In this document: one piece after another, positions 50,173 through 59,443 of the stretch
Layout of the letters: every line of letters begins with the position of its first letter
How positions within the stretch are numbered: the stretch's first letter is position 1
NCBI GenBank assembly: GCA_031416415.1
Contig: JANOTP010000071.1
Location: 1 to 64,000 of the forward strand
Source of the DNA: JANYCO01 sp031416415
GTDB lineage: Bacteria > Bacteroidota > Bacteroidia > Cytophagales > Cytophagaceae
Direction of reading: 5' to 3'
DNA: 64,000 nt
Made by a program: the position numbers and the translations under genes
The notes under the pieces: generated by a model
Databases searched by the model: none
The model's input: the letters and a program-made list of their open reading frames with translations, nothing else
Told to the model about the DNA's origin: nothing

Positions 50173-52548
50173 TTATTGTATTTCAGTTGTTCCTGTAGAA
50201 GGAACAACAGCAGGTTCTTCACCTAAAGGATCGGCTTCTTCTATCACTGTAGTGTCACGAATTGGTTCAGGTCTATAAGGACAGTTAATATTTATAGAAA
50301 GTTTTTTTGGTCTTTTGAAGTAGCCTTTAGTTATTCCTAAAGAAGTATCAGCGTATACTTTTTCCATGTATAACCCAAAGATAGGAAGTGCAACCTTAGC
50401 CCCTTCTCCTAATTGTGAAGTACGGAAGTGAACGCTTCTGTCTTCTGCGCCAACCCATGCTCCGGCTACGTGTCCTTTAGTAATTCCCATAAACCAACCG
50501 TCGGAATGATTGGATGTGGTACCTGTTTTCCCCCCGACTTCATTGCCGTTGAATATATCGTATTGAAATAATGCCTGTGAGGTTCCGCCACGTTCTTCTG
50601 TACCACCTTTCAACATGTGTACCATTACATAAGCTAGCTCTTCGCTAAGTGCATCTTTTGTTTTAGGAAGGAATTCGTGTAGTATATTACCGTTTCGGTC
50701 TTCGATACGTGCTACGAAATAAGGCTCAATCCATACTCCGCTATTTACAAAAGCAGCATACGCCCCTGTCATTTCATAGACAGAAACATCGCTAGATCCA
50801 AGCGCAAGTGATGGAACGGGTTTGAGGTAACTGGTTATGCCAAGTCTTCTGGCATATTTAATTACTTCTTCTGGTCCCACCAATTTCATGAGGTTGGAAG
50901 TGATAGAATTGATCGAGCGTCCCATTGCTCGTCGAAGAGTAAGAGAGTCGCCTGTAAAAACCCAATCGGCATTTTTTGGAGACCATACCACTTCTTTTCC
51001 ATCTTCTTTGTATCGAAAAGTAATAGGTACATCAGGTAATAGATGACAAGGTGAATAGCCGTTAGCAATTGCAGCTGTATATACAAAAGGTTTAAAAGCA
51101 GACCCAGGTTGTCTTTTACCTTGTTTTACATGGTCGTATTTAAAATGTTTATAGTTTACTCCTCCCACCCATGCTTTTATTTCGCCCGTAAAGGGGTCCA
51201 TAGACATGAAGCCACTATGAAGGAAATGCTTATAATATTTTAGCGAATCCATGGAACTGAAAGTAGTGTCTTTTTCTCCTTTCCAAGTAAAAACTTTCAT
51301 TCGTCTTGGAGTATTGAGGTGGATTTTTATAGAGTCATTCCCTGCTCCATATTTGCTCACAAGCCATTTATAAGTATTCGTTTTTTTAATGTTATCTTCT
51401 AAGAAATTAGGGATCTCTTCTTTGTTTTCAAATCGCCAAGGATTTTTCCCTTTCCAATGTTCAAAAAAAGCTTTTTGCAATTTTTGCATGTGTTCCGATA
51501 CCGCATCTTCCGCATATTGCTGCATGCGGGAGTCGATGGTAGTATATATTTTTAAACCATCTGCGTATAAATTTTTGTTATTTTTTTTGCACCAGTCTTG
51601 TAAAAATTTACTCAGCTCTCCTCTGAAATAAGTAGCGTATCCTTCGTTGTGATCTTCGGCTGTAAAATGAAGGTCGATGGGAAGTTCTTTATATTTTAAA
51701 GCGTCCGCACTTGATAAAACTTTGCCTTCCACCATTAATTCAAAAACTGTATTTCTTCTGTTAAGGCAATTTTTGGGATTAGCTCGAGGACTATATAAGG
51801 TGGGTGCTTTTAAAACACCTACAAGTACCGCTGCCTGTGGAAGGCTTAGGCTATCTGCCGAGGTGTCAAAGAAAGTCCTAGCCGCTGTTTTTATTCCAAA
51901 TGAATTGCTTCCGAAGTCTACAGTATTGAGATACATGGTGAGGATTTCAATTTTTGTATACCGCCTTTCCAATTCTATGGACAACATCCATTCTTTTGTT
52001 TTCGCAATCAAAACATTTACTACGGGTACATATCCCAGTAATCCTTTATCCGTTCGGGTTTTAAATAGATTTTTTGCAAGTTGTTGGGTTATTGTGCTAG
52101 ATCCTCTTTTGTCGCCTTTTAAACTATAATAGAAGATTGCGAAAAACCCTTTCAAATCAATTCCAGAATGCTCATAGAACCTAGTGTCTTCGGTAGTTAT
52201 AAGTGCCTTTATTACATTAGGGGATATTTGTTCGTAGGCAACTGGACTTCTGTTTTCTCTATAATATCTTCCTAATAAAAGACCATCCGAAGAGTAAATT
52301 TCAGAAGCTTGATCACTTGTGGGGTTCTCAAGACTTTCGTAATCAGGGAAACCACCGAAAAGAAAGGTTAGATTGAATCTTATAAATACGGTAAGAAGAA
52401 ATAAATTATACAATAAAAAAGAAAAAACAGCCCAACTTATAACGACAATTTTTCCGTATTTTTCCTTGTTTAAATTCTCAAGAATTTTTTTTATGTCTAG
52501 CTTATTTTGCATCTCCTCTTTATTGTTCAAAAAGTTAGTAAAAATCAA
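50173..52548 (-). CDS. mrcA: Class A penicillin-binding protein (second copy)
   Basis: This 791-residue paralogue of the protein at 19356-21713 has a cytoplasmic N-terminus, a membrane span (about 36-60), a GT51 domain (TTEDTRFYEHSGID, GSSTITQQLAKNLF) and a transpeptidase domain (SxxK in RQPGSAFKPFVYTAA, then SINS, then GGKTGTTSNHSDGW). The C-terminal tail is acidic/proline-rich (EADPLGEEPAVVPS), unlike the basic tail of the first copy, which suggests different partners. It makes cell-wall peptidoglycan. It is transcribed alone. Confidence 0.95.
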   Translation of the reverse strand: MIFTNFLNNKEEMQNKLDIKKILENLNKEKYGKIVVISWAVFSFLLYNLFLLTVFIRFNLTFLFGGFPDYESLENPTSDQASEIYSSDGLLLGRYYRENRSPVAYEQISPNVIKALITTEDTRFYEHSGIDLKGFFAIFYYSLKGDKRGSSTITQQLAKNLFKTRTDKGLLGYVPVVNVLIAKTKEWMLSIELERRYTKIEILTMYLNTVDFGSNSFGIKTAARTFFDTSADSLSLPQAAVLVGVLKAPTLYSPRANPKNCLNRRNTVFELMVEGKVLSSADALKYKELPIDLHFTAEDHNEGYATYFRGELSKFLQDWCKKNNKNLYADGLKIYTTIDSRMQQYAEDAVSEHMQKLQKAFFEHWKGKNPWRFENKEEIPNFLEDNIKKTNTYKWLVSKYGAGNDSIKIHLNTPRRMKVFTWKGEKDTTFSSMDSLKYYKHFLHSGFMSMDPFTGEIKAWVGGVNYKHFKYDHVKQGKRQPGSAFKPFVYTAAIANGYSPCHLLPDVPITFRYKEDGKEVVWSPKNADWVFTGDSLTLRRAMGRSINSITSNLMKLVGPEEVIKYARRLGITSYLKPVPSLALGSSDVSVYEMTGAYAAFVNSGVWIEPYFVARIEDRNGNILHEFLPKTKDALSEELAYVMVHMLKGGTEERGGTSQALFQYDIFNGNEVGGKTGTTSNHSDGWFMGITKGHVAGAWVGAEDRSVHFRTSQLGEGAKVALPIFGLYMEKVYADTSLGITKGYFKRPKKLSININCPYRPEPIRDTTVIEEADPLGEEPAVVPSTGTTEIQ

Positions 52549-52683
52549 TAAAAAATGATGATTTTACAAGAAATATAAATCGCAATAGTGTTATTTAAAA
52601 TGATAATAGGAGATGTTGGTTTTGTAAAGGTTTCATAACTAAAATTTTATAATAAATCACTATTTTCTTTTAGTTTCAAAAGA

Positions 52684-53427
52684 TCAGTATAAGGAATTAA
52701 AAAAGCATTGTTCATTTAAATATCTCACCTTAAAATTCCCGTCAGGATTGGCAAAGTCCATTTCATAAATTAGTCCATCGTCATACCTTGGATGTTTGTA
52801 GAAAAATTTCGGAGCATTGTTTTTTTGTTGGTCTGTAATGTATTCGTAAGTTTTTATATACTCAGGTTTGCAATCTCTTCCCATGAAGAGTAGTTTACTA
52901 GTGTCACTTTTTAATTTTAGTAAAGTTTTTTCTGCTACGTTTGCATGGATCTCATGTAGGTCTAAAATAGGAAGAAGTATTTTTTCGGAAATAAACTGAT
53001 GTTGATCAAACCAATTGAGTGTATTTTTTCCATTGAGTTTAAGGGTTTCTTTAAGAAAAACGTCCAATTGATTTGTATCGGAAAGAGCGATTTTATTTTC
53101 TTCCAAAAGTCGGTTGTCAATTAAAGGAAATATTCTAAGGTTGGTTTCGTTTTTTAAAACGCCAAAAAGAAAATGTCTGTCTTTATTGTCTTCCAAACGA
53201 TATATACTTACTCCGAAATTTCGGTAACGAACTTCTTTCATAAAAAAATCTGAGATCGAGGAATCTCCCGGTGATAATTTATAAGCCTTCCTTACTGAAT
53301 CTACTAAATGAAGCTCCCTTTCATACATGTGATAATTTCCGCTTTTGTTTCCGCATTGGAAAAAAGTTATGCCGACAAGGATGATTTGTAGTAAATTGAA
53401 AATAGTAAGTGTCTTATTTGAGTTCAT
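52684..53427 (-). CDS. Lipoprotein of unknown function
   Basis: This 247-residue protein starts with a lipoprotein-type signal (FNLLQIILVGITFFQCG; Cys at about residue 26) and is otherwise a soluble mixed domain with no family I recognise. The start codon overlaps the stop of the PorE-like gene by one base, so the two are coupled, and it may act at the cell envelope with it. It ends about 135 nt before the start of the PBP gene, also on the minus strand. Confidence 0.75.
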   Translation of the reverse strand: MNSNKTLTIFNLLQIILVGITFFQCGNKSGNYHMYERELHLVDSVRKAYKLSPGDSSISDFFMKEVRYRNFGVSIYRLEDNKDRHFLFGVLKNETNLRIFPLIDNRLLEENKIALSDTNQLDVFLKETLKLNGKNTLNWFDQHQFISEKILLPILDLHEIHANVAEKTLLKLKSDTSKLLFMGRDCKPEYIKTYEYITDQQKNNAPKFFYKHPRYDDGLIYEMDFANPDGNFKVRYLNEQCFFNSLY

Positions 53428-55286
53428 TATAATATTTTAAATTCTGTTCTTCTGTTGTTTTGTTTTCCTGACTCCGTATCATTACTATCAATAGGTTGAG
53501 AGCTTCCATACCCTTTGTAAACTAATCTTGATTTGTTTACACCGATAGCTATTAATGAATTCATAACGCTTAATGCTCTAGCTTCGGAAAGTGCTTGGTT
53601 CGTTTTTGTATCCCCAATATTATCGGTATGTCCCGAAACTTCTATTTTTAAGGATGGATTTTCATTAAGTAATTTCACCAATCTTTGTAGTTCTGAAGCT
53701 GATTCTGGACGAAGATCGGATTTTCCGACATCAAAAAAAATATTTCTTAATACTACCTTCGCTCCTTGTTTTGCGTTTACTAATTTTATTTCTTTTTTTA
53801 TTTCTTTGAATCCTTGATTACAAGGGATGTTTACATTTTCAGAATGGAAAAGATGACCTTGTTTTTCAATGGCAATACCATAGTTTTTCCCACACGGTAT
53901 AGCTACTAAATATTTACCATCTTCGCCATTGGATTTTACTTTGCTGATTATTTCTTTTGAAACATTATCTGTAATTGTTATTTCTGCTTCCATTGCTTTA
54001 CCAGTTATGGCATCTTTAACGGTACCTGTCAGTAATTCTAGTTCAGGATCTTTTGGAGGAATTGGCATTCTTATCGAATAAATATCTTGTTTGCCAAGAC
54101 CTCCTTCCTTGTCGGAAGAATAGAAACCTACTTTGCCGTCAGCTGCCAATACGAAATATATTTCATCTCCCGCAGTATTGATAGGGTAGCCAAGGTTTTC
54201 AGGTGTGCTCCAACCCGTACTCGTTTTTGTACATTTGAAAATATCATATCCACCCATTGTACTGTGTCCTTTAGAACTAAAGTAAAGCGTTTTACCATCT
54301 GGATGAATGAAGGGAGAGTCTTCGTCGTAAGGAGTGCTGATTTCTAGTTTTCTTGGTTTTGACCAAGTGCCACTGAATGTTCTGCTACATATATAAATGT
54401 CTCGGTTGCCTATAGCAGTGCCAGCATAAACAAAGTATAGTGTACGTCCATCGGGAGATAGAGAAGCTGTGCTTTCAAAACCGATAGTATTAAAGGGAAG
54501 AGGTTCTGGTTTAGAGTAATTTTTTCCTTTGAGTTCACTCATGTATAAATCCCCTCCATTAGTGCCTTTGTAAACAAACATGGTTTGCCCATCCTCGGAA
54601 ATTCCTACGCATGCATCGTGGCCATCGGTATTTAGTGAAGAAATGTTTTGTGGTGAATCCCATGCTCCTCCTTTGTTGTAGCACATGTAGATATCTTCGA
54701 ATAATAAACCGTCTTCCGCTTTTTTACTACCTGTTGAACCAGGTCTGCGAGAAGTGAAAAATAATTTTGAACGGTCTGCAGTAATGTAAGGAAGGTATTC
54801 GTTGTGCTCCGTATTTACAAGGGGGCCAGAGTTCGTTACTTTAGCATCTACAGGATTTGCTTTGTATTTTTTGCCAAATTCACATTCTATTATGAGCTTG
54901 GAGGTGAGTTTTCTATTGGTGCCTCCAATGTCAGATTTCTGGTAGTATTCAATTGCTTTGTCAAATTGGTGGTCGAGCTGTAACGCCCTACCTAGTAATA
55001 AATACATTTCATTGGTAGGTTTTGGACTTAGTTTTACTGCGTTATTGGCATGTTCTAGTGCCTTAGAAGGTCTGGAGATTTCTATAAAACATTTCGCAAG
55101 CTGAAGATTTGTATAAGGGTTTTCCTTTTTAATATTGTAGGCTTCTTCGTATGCGTCCTTAGCGGCATAGAGGTTGCCGATATTGAAATAATTATCACCT
55201 TTTTTTATTGCTTTTTCATCTTGTGCAAACAAAAGTATTGGTGTAATGAATGCTAAAATAATTGTTGAAATGTATTTCATATTCAT
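53427..55286 (-). CDS. PorE-like OmpA-family protein (TPR, PD40, OmpA)
   Basis: The 619-residue protein has a signal peptide (STIILAFITPILLFAQ), N-terminal TPRs (about 25-130), PD40 propeller repeats (SEDGQTMFVYKG, SPDGRTLYFVYAG, HPDGKTLYFSSKGH; about 170-400), a carboxypeptidase-regulatory-like domain (TGTVKDAITGKAMEAEITI) and a C-terminal OmpA peptidoglycan-binding domain (FFDVGKSDLRPESASEL; VSGHTDNIGDTKTNQALSEA). This is the domain order of the T9SS/gliding component PorE, so a role in anchoring T9SS machinery to peptidoglycan is plausible. Bacteroidota have many such paralogues, so orthology is uncertain. Confidence 0.88.
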   Translation of the reverse strand: MNMKYISTIILAFITPILLFAQDEKAIKKGDNYFNIGNLYAAKDAYEEAYNIKKENPYTNLQLAKCFIEISRPSKALEHANNAVKLSPKPTNEMYLLLGRALQLDHQFDKAIEYYQKSDIGGTNRKLTSKLIIECEFGKKYKANPVDAKVTNSGPLVNTEHNEYLPYITADRSKLFFTSRRPGSTGSKKAEDGLLFEDIYMCYNKGGAWDSPQNISSLNTDGHDACVGISEDGQTMFVYKGTNGGDLYMSELKGKNYSKPEPLPFNTIGFESTASLSPDGRTLYFVYAGTAIGNRDIYICSRTFSGTWSKPRKLEISTPYDEDSPFIHPDGKTLYFSSKGHSTMGGYDIFKCTKTSTGWSTPENLGYPINTAGDEIYFVLAADGKVGFYSSDKEGGLGKQDIYSIRMPIPPKDPELELLTGTVKDAITGKAMEAEITITDNVSKEIISKVKSNGEDGKYLVAIPCGKNYGIAIEKQGHLFHSENVNIPCNQGFKEIKKEIKLVNAKQGAKVVLRNIFFDVGKSDLRPESASELQRLVKLLNENPSLKIEVSGHTDNIGDTKTNQALSEARALSVMNSLIAIGVNKSRLVYKGYGSSQPIDSNDTESGKQNNRRTEFKIL

Positions 55287-55330
55287 AGGTTATTAAGTGA
55301 TAACTGTAATTTATAAAAATATCATTTCAT

Positions 55331-56662
55331 TTATTTTACTAATTTTTCAATAGCGTTATGTGTTTTGTCGAAATGAAACTGATTAATAGTTAACGTCATT
55401 GCAGCCTGTATCTCTTTGTTCATAAGGTTTCCAATACTTCCCTCATGCGTATGGTTGATTGTGGAAGGTGCAGTGAATTTTCCTTCGTCTATTAATGCAC
55501 CTACTTTTTTATAAGCATCACGGAAAGGAATTCCTTCTAATACCATATTGTTTACTACCTCAACGCTATATAAGTATAAATATTTTGGGTCTTTTAGAAT
55601 GTCTTCTTTTATTTTAATATTCTTTAATGCATAAATAGCGATGTTAATACAATCGTTTATTTCATTGAAAGCGGGAATGAAACTTTCTTTGATGATCTGT
55701 AAGTCACGATGATAACCAGACGGAAGGTTTGTCGTCATTAACGTTATCTCATTTGCCAGTGCTTGAACTTTGTTGCATTTTGCACGGGTCAATTCAAATA
55801 CATCTGGATTTTTTTTGTGCGGCATAATGGATGAGCCAGTTGTAAGTTCGTCTGGAAAAGAAATGAATCCAAAATTTTGGTTGATGTACAAACAAATATC
55901 CATTGACATTTTAGCTACTGTACCTGCAAGAGAAGATAGGGCTGCTGCAACATTTTTTTCGGTTTTCCCTCTGCCCATTTGCGCATAGACAACGTTGTAA
56001 TTCATTCTTTCAAAACCAAGCAAATCAGTAGTCATCTGACGGTTTAATGGGAAAGAAGATCCATATCCTGCTGCTGAACCTAAAGGATTTTTGTTAGCGA
56101 TTTTATATGCTGCCAACATCATTTCCATATCGTCTACAAGGCTTTCTGCATAAGCACCAAACCATAAGCCAAAAGAAGAAGGCATAGCAATCTGCAAATG
56201 TGTATAGCCAGGGAGTAAATGGTTTTTGTATTGTTCAGAAAGCTGAATGAGTAATTCGAAAAGCTCTTTTGCATTTAATACCGTTTGCTCAATCGCACTG
56301 CGTGTATATAATTTCAAGTCCAATAAAACTTGATCATTTCGTGAACGGCCGCTGTGAATTTTTTTACCTAAATCACCTAGTCGCTTTGTTAATAAAAGTT
56401 CGACTTGTGAATGTACATCTTCAACGCCATTTTCAATGGTGAAATTCCCTGCCTTTATTTCAGCGTAAATATTTTTTAATTCCTTCTGTAAAATTGGCAA
56501 TTCTTCTTTTGGAATAAGTCCAATGCTCGTTAGCATCTCTGTATGCGCTAAAGAGCCCAGTACATCGAACTCCGCCAAGTACATATCCATCTCACGATCA
56601 CGCCCTACGGTGAAGCGTTCTATTTCTTTATTTACGTCTTTGTCTTTTTGCCACAACTTCAT
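55331..56662 (-). CDS. argH: Argininosuccinate lyase
   Basis: ArgH cleaves argininosuccinate to arginine and fumarate, the last step of arginine synthesis. The 443-residue protein shows the fumarase-superfamily signature GSSIMPHKKNPDVFE, plus VEDVHSQVELLLTKRLGDLG, HSGRSRNDQVLLDLKLYTR and GYTHLQIAMPSSFG. It is the last gene of the minus-strand arg operon. The upstream gap to argE is filled exactly by a GxxExxY element. Confidence 0.97.
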   Translation of the reverse strand: MKLWQKDKDVNKEIERFTVGRDREMDMYLAEFDVLGSLAHTEMLTSIGLIPKEELPILQKELKNIYAEIKAGNFTIENGVEDVHSQVELLLTKRLGDLGKKIHSGRSRNDQVLLDLKLYTRSAIEQTVLNAKELFELLIQLSEQYKNHLLPGYTHLQIAMPSSFGLWFGAYAESLVDDMEMMLAAYKIANKNPLGSAAGYGSSFPLNRQMTTDLLGFERMNYNVVYAQMGRGKTEKNVAAALSSLAGTVAKMSMDICLYINQNFGFISFPDELTTGSSIMPHKKNPDVFELTRAKCNKVQALANEITLMTTNLPSGYHRDLQIIKESFIPAFNEINDCINIAIYALKNIKIKEDILKDPKYLYLYSVEVVNNMVLEGIPFRDAYKKVGALIDEGKFTAPSTINHTHEGSIGNLMNKEIQAAMTLTINQFHFDKTHNAIEKLVK

Positions 56663-56663
56663 C

Positions 56664-57144
56664 GTCTGAACAAGATTTTAGTAAGATTAAAGGATTATAT
56701 AAGAATTTAAACTTGTAATTTTTTATTAAATAACCTTTTGTATTCCAAGCTTCTTGCACCAAAGTTGATGAGAAGACCAGTGTTTAAATGGTATGCTTCT
56801 AAATAATTAATTGCCTGTGCAAAGTGTACATTTTCTAAAGCTAGTACGGCTTTTATTTCAACTGAAACTAATGCTTCTATAAGAAAGTCTACTCTTCTAG
56901 TTCCAATTTGTATTTCATCATAAAAAATAGACATTTCAAATTCTCGTTGAAAGCTTATTTTCTGTTTGGTGAATTCTATTTCTAATGCACGTTGATGAAT
57001 TACTTCTTGAAATCCATTACCCATAATTGAATGAACTTTCATGGCGCACCCAATAATTTTATGAGTAGTAGAATTGATTTCTTCAGTATTCATAAGGTAT
57101 ACTCTTGTCTAATTTCTTAATCTTATTAAAATCTTAGTTTAGAC
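56664..57144 (-). mobile_element. GxxExxY element 1: gene between ~28-bp terminal inverted repeats
   Basis: The arms at 56664-56690 and 57117-57144 are inverted copies of one another with about four differences (core AAGATTTTA[G/A]TAAGATTAA). The element fills the whole argE/argH interval: it starts 2 nt upstream of the argH start codon and ends 4 nt before the argE stop. An extra CTTGTCTAA / TTTAGACAAG pair lies around the right arm. Confidence 0.7.
56707..57093 (-). CDS. GxxExxY protein (PD-(D/E)XK nuclease-like)
   Basis: This 128-residue protein has the N-terminal block HKIIGCAMKVHSIMGNGFQE and the GxxExxY motif as GFQEVIH (Tyr replaced by His). A PD-(D/E)XK-like core follows: RRVDFLIEALVSVEIKAV (Asp, then Glu-x-Lys), with FAQAINYLEAYHLNTGLLIN. 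The family is widespread in Bacteroidota and of unknown function; nuclease activity is inferred from the fold. A close paralogue sits at 60985-61383 in the same operon. It lies within a small inverted-repeat element. Confidence 0.9.
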   Translation of the reverse strand: MNTEEINSTTHKIIGCAMKVHSIMGNGFQEVIHQRALEIEFTKQKISFQREFEMSIFYDEIQIGTRRVDFLIEALVSVEIKAVLALENVHFAQAINYLEAYHLNTGLLINFGARSLEYKRLFNKKLQV

Positions 57145-57147
57145 AAG

Positions 57148-58212
57148 TTAAACAAGTTCCTCCAATATTTTAATATACTTCTCAATACCTTCTTCAATCT
57201 CGATCAAATAAATAAATTCATTTGCGGAGTGCGAACGGGCAGAATTTCCTGGACCCATTTTTACAGAAGGTACTGGTACTAATGCCTGATCGGATGTAGT
57301 AGGAGATCCGTACGTTTTAGCGCCAATCTTAACGGCAGCTTTTACTAAAGGATGTTCTGGATCTATGAAAGAAGGGCGGAGACGAACAGAACGAGGATTT
57401 ACTTCGGACTCTATATTGTCGTCTATTATTTTTAATACTTCTTCGTTTTTATACATTTCTGTAATACGAACATCCACTGTAAAGTGGCAGCTTTCTGGTA
57501 CTACGTTATGCTGATAACCTGCGTTGATAATGGTTACAGACATTTTCATTGGACCAAGGTGTGGCGATACTTTTTCGAACTTATGGTTTTTGATCCACTC
57601 TATATCTTTAATTGCTTTGTAGATGGCGTTGTCGCCTTCTTCACGTGCAGCATGACCTGCTTTACCTTTTGCAACACAGTCGATAACCATAAGTCCTTTT
57701 TCTGCAACGGCAATATCCATAAGAGTAGGCTCTCCTACAATTGCGAAATCGATTTTGCCAAGTTCTGGATAAACTAATTCCAATCCATCGAAACCAGAAA
57801 TTTCTTCTTCTGCTGTTGCTGCAATACAGATATTGTATTTTAAATTTTCTTTGTCGTAGAAATGACGGAAGGTAGCAATAAGTGATACCAGACAACCTCC
57901 AGCATCGTTAGAGCCAAGGCCATATAGTTTAGCGTCTTTTGTAAATGGATCAAATGGATCGTTGGTATAACCTGGATTTGGTTTTACTGTATCGTGGTGC
58001 GAATTCAGCAGGATGGTAGGTTTGTTTGGGTCGTAATGTTTATTGAACGACCATACATTATTTTTCAAGCGTTTGGTTTCCATACCATGTTGCACGAAAA
58101 AATTATTTAAGATCTCTGCAGTTTTATCTTCTTCCTTGCTTAATGATTCTGTACGAATTAGATTTTTTAGCAATTCTAATGCGTCTTGTTGTAATGATTT
58201 TAAATCAGCCAT
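57148..58212 (-). CDS. argE: M20-family deacylase ArgE (acetylornithine/acetylcitrulline type)
   Basis: This 354-residue zinc-dependent amidohydrolase has the M20 pattern: LLNSHHDTVKP (metal His and Asp), LYGLGSNDAGGCL, ATAEEEISGFDGL (catalytic Glu pair), VGEPTLMDIAVAEKGL, and a late KMGPGNSARSHSANEF (metal His). In Bacteroidota with the ArgF' route, the enzyme removes the N-acyl group after carbamoylation, giving citrulline. It lies downstream of argB, after a 439-nt interval, and upstream of the GxxExxY element. Confidence 0.93.
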   Translation of the reverse strand: MADLKSLQQDALELLKNLIRTESLSKEEDKTAEILNNFFVQHGMETKRLKNNVWSFNKHYDPNKPTILLNSHHDTVKPNPGYTNDPFDPFTKDAKLYGLGSNDAGGCLVSLIATFRHFYDKENLKYNICIAATAEEEISGFDGLELVYPELGKIDFAIVGEPTLMDIAVAEKGLMVIDCVAKGKAGHAAREEGDNAIYKAIKDIEWIKNHKFEKVSPHLGPMKMSVTIINAGYQHNVVPESCHFTVDVRITEMYKNEEVLKIIDDNIESEVNPRSVRLRPSFIDPEHPLVKAAVKIGAKTYGSPTTSDQALVPVPSVKMGPGNSARSHSANEFIYLIEIEEGIEKYIKILEELV

Positions 58213-58524
58213 AAATGTTTTTAGTGTGTTGTAGTATAACTTACCGCAACGGCTTAGTAGTAATAAATGTAAATATACAAAGGGAAACGGTCATTTTACC
58301 GTTACTTATATGAAATTATTGATAGGGTAATGGGTAGTGTTTACCCAATAGTGTATTAAACCCCGAAGGGTGAGCGAAAAGTAGGGATGAAAAGTATGTA
58401 TGCGGTATTGGTTTGCATGGGGTAAAGGTAAAGGATTTTTTTAGAATTCAGAAATTTCTTTCAAGTAATTTCTGAATTTATCTTAATATATGAATTTCGC
58501 TTGTAGTGTTTTAATTCTTTTTCT
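58213..58524 (-). other. argB-argE gap, little recognisable content
   Basis: I see no gene in most of this stretch. A 12-bp perfect inverted repeat with a 10-nt loop (58445-58456 with 58467-58478) is present; on the minus strand it is followed by A, not T, so it is not a classic terminator. Short direct repeats near 58340-58440 are GC-richer. Confidence 0.4.
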
Positions 58525-58644
58525 TTAATTTTTTGGGAAAGTTAGAACCAAATAAATTGTGTTTTTTGATCCTTCGCGATAAGAAATTTTTATAGTATTG
58601 TCAACTATTTTTAATTCAGGAGCAAAATGGATTAGTAATTTCAT
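58525..58644 (-). CDS. Possible 39-residue small protein
   Basis: An ATG 7 nt after the argB stop opens a 39-codon frame (MKLLIHFAPELKIVDNTIKI ... YLVLTFPKN) with beta-strand-like composition. Its close coupling to argB is the only argument for coding; no family is recognised and it may be chance. Confidence 0.3.
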   Translation of the reverse strand: MKLLIHFAPELKIVDNTIKISYREGSKNTIYLVLTFPKN

Positions 58645-58651
58645 TTTGCTG

Positions 58652-59443
58652 TTAAGATTTTAGTACTGTCCCCTTGGAAGAATGCTCATTTATGATCGAT
58701 GTAAGATCATCCGCATGGCAAATTCTAACGGAGCTAACTCCTGCACTGATTGCATCAAATGAATTGTCTAGTTTAGGAATCATGCCTTTTGAGATAATTC
58801 CTTTTTCTTTTAAGCCTGCATATTTTGAAGGTGTGATTTCTAAAATAACAGAATTTTTATCTTCAAAATTTTCAAGAACACCTTTTAATTCGAAACAATA
58901 AATTAGGTGTACCTCAAATAAGTTTGATAGTGCTACTGACGTTACAGAGGCCATGGTGTCGGCATTTACGTTTAGCATATTTCCTTCGCCATCGTGGGAG
59001 AGGGGAGCGATAATGGGATAAAGGCCTAGTTTAATAAGGCCGTGTAGTATTTCGCTGTCAACATTTTCAACATCGCCGACAAATCCATAATCAATGCCAT
59101 TTTTTACTGGGCGTTTTTTTGATTTTATACAATTAGCATCGGCTCCTGTTAGACCAATAGCATTGCAGTTCTTAGATTGAAGAGCTGCTACTACCCTTTT
59201 ATTTATAAGTCCACCGTATACCATGGTGACAATCTTTAATGTCTCAGCATCCGTAATTCTCCGCCCTTCTACCATCTTAGCTTCTATGCCCAGACCCGCA
59301 CTGATGTCAGTAGCTACTTTTCCGCCACCGTGAATAAGGATTTTTTTAGCGTTTAGAGATGCATAATCCGTGAGAAATTTGCTTAATGCCTCTTCGTTGT
59401 CAATAATATTGCCGCCTATTTTTATTACATAAAGTTTTTCCAT
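58652..59443 (-). CDS. argB: Acetylglutamate (acylglutamate) kinase
   Basis: ArgB phosphorylates N-acylglutamate, the second step of ornithine synthesis. The 263-residue protein of the amino-acid-kinase fold starts LYVIKIGGNIIDNEE and has ILIHGGGKVATDIS, MVEGRRITDAETL and NVNADTMASVTSVALS. In Bacteroidota with an ArgF' of the succinyl type the natural substrate may be N-succinylglutamate. It is followed by a possible 39-residue frame. Confidence 0.95.
   Translation of the reverse strand: MEKLYVIKIGGNIIDNEEALSKFLTDYASLNAKKILIHGGGKVATDISAGLGIEAKMVEGRRITDAETLKIVTMVYGGLINKRVVAALQSKNCNAIGLTGADANCIKSKKRPVKNGIDYGFVGDVENVDSEILHGLIKLGLYPIIAPLSHDGEGNMLNVNADTMASVTSVALSNLFEVHLIYCFELKGVLENFEDKNSVILEITPSKYAGLKEKGIISKGMIPKLDNSFDAISAGVSSVRICHADDLTSIINEHSSKGTVLKS

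Noticed and set aside
58445..58478. Hairpin between argB and argE as a terminator
   Set aside because: The stem is good, but on the transcribed strand it is followed by A residues, so factor-independent termination is unlikely.
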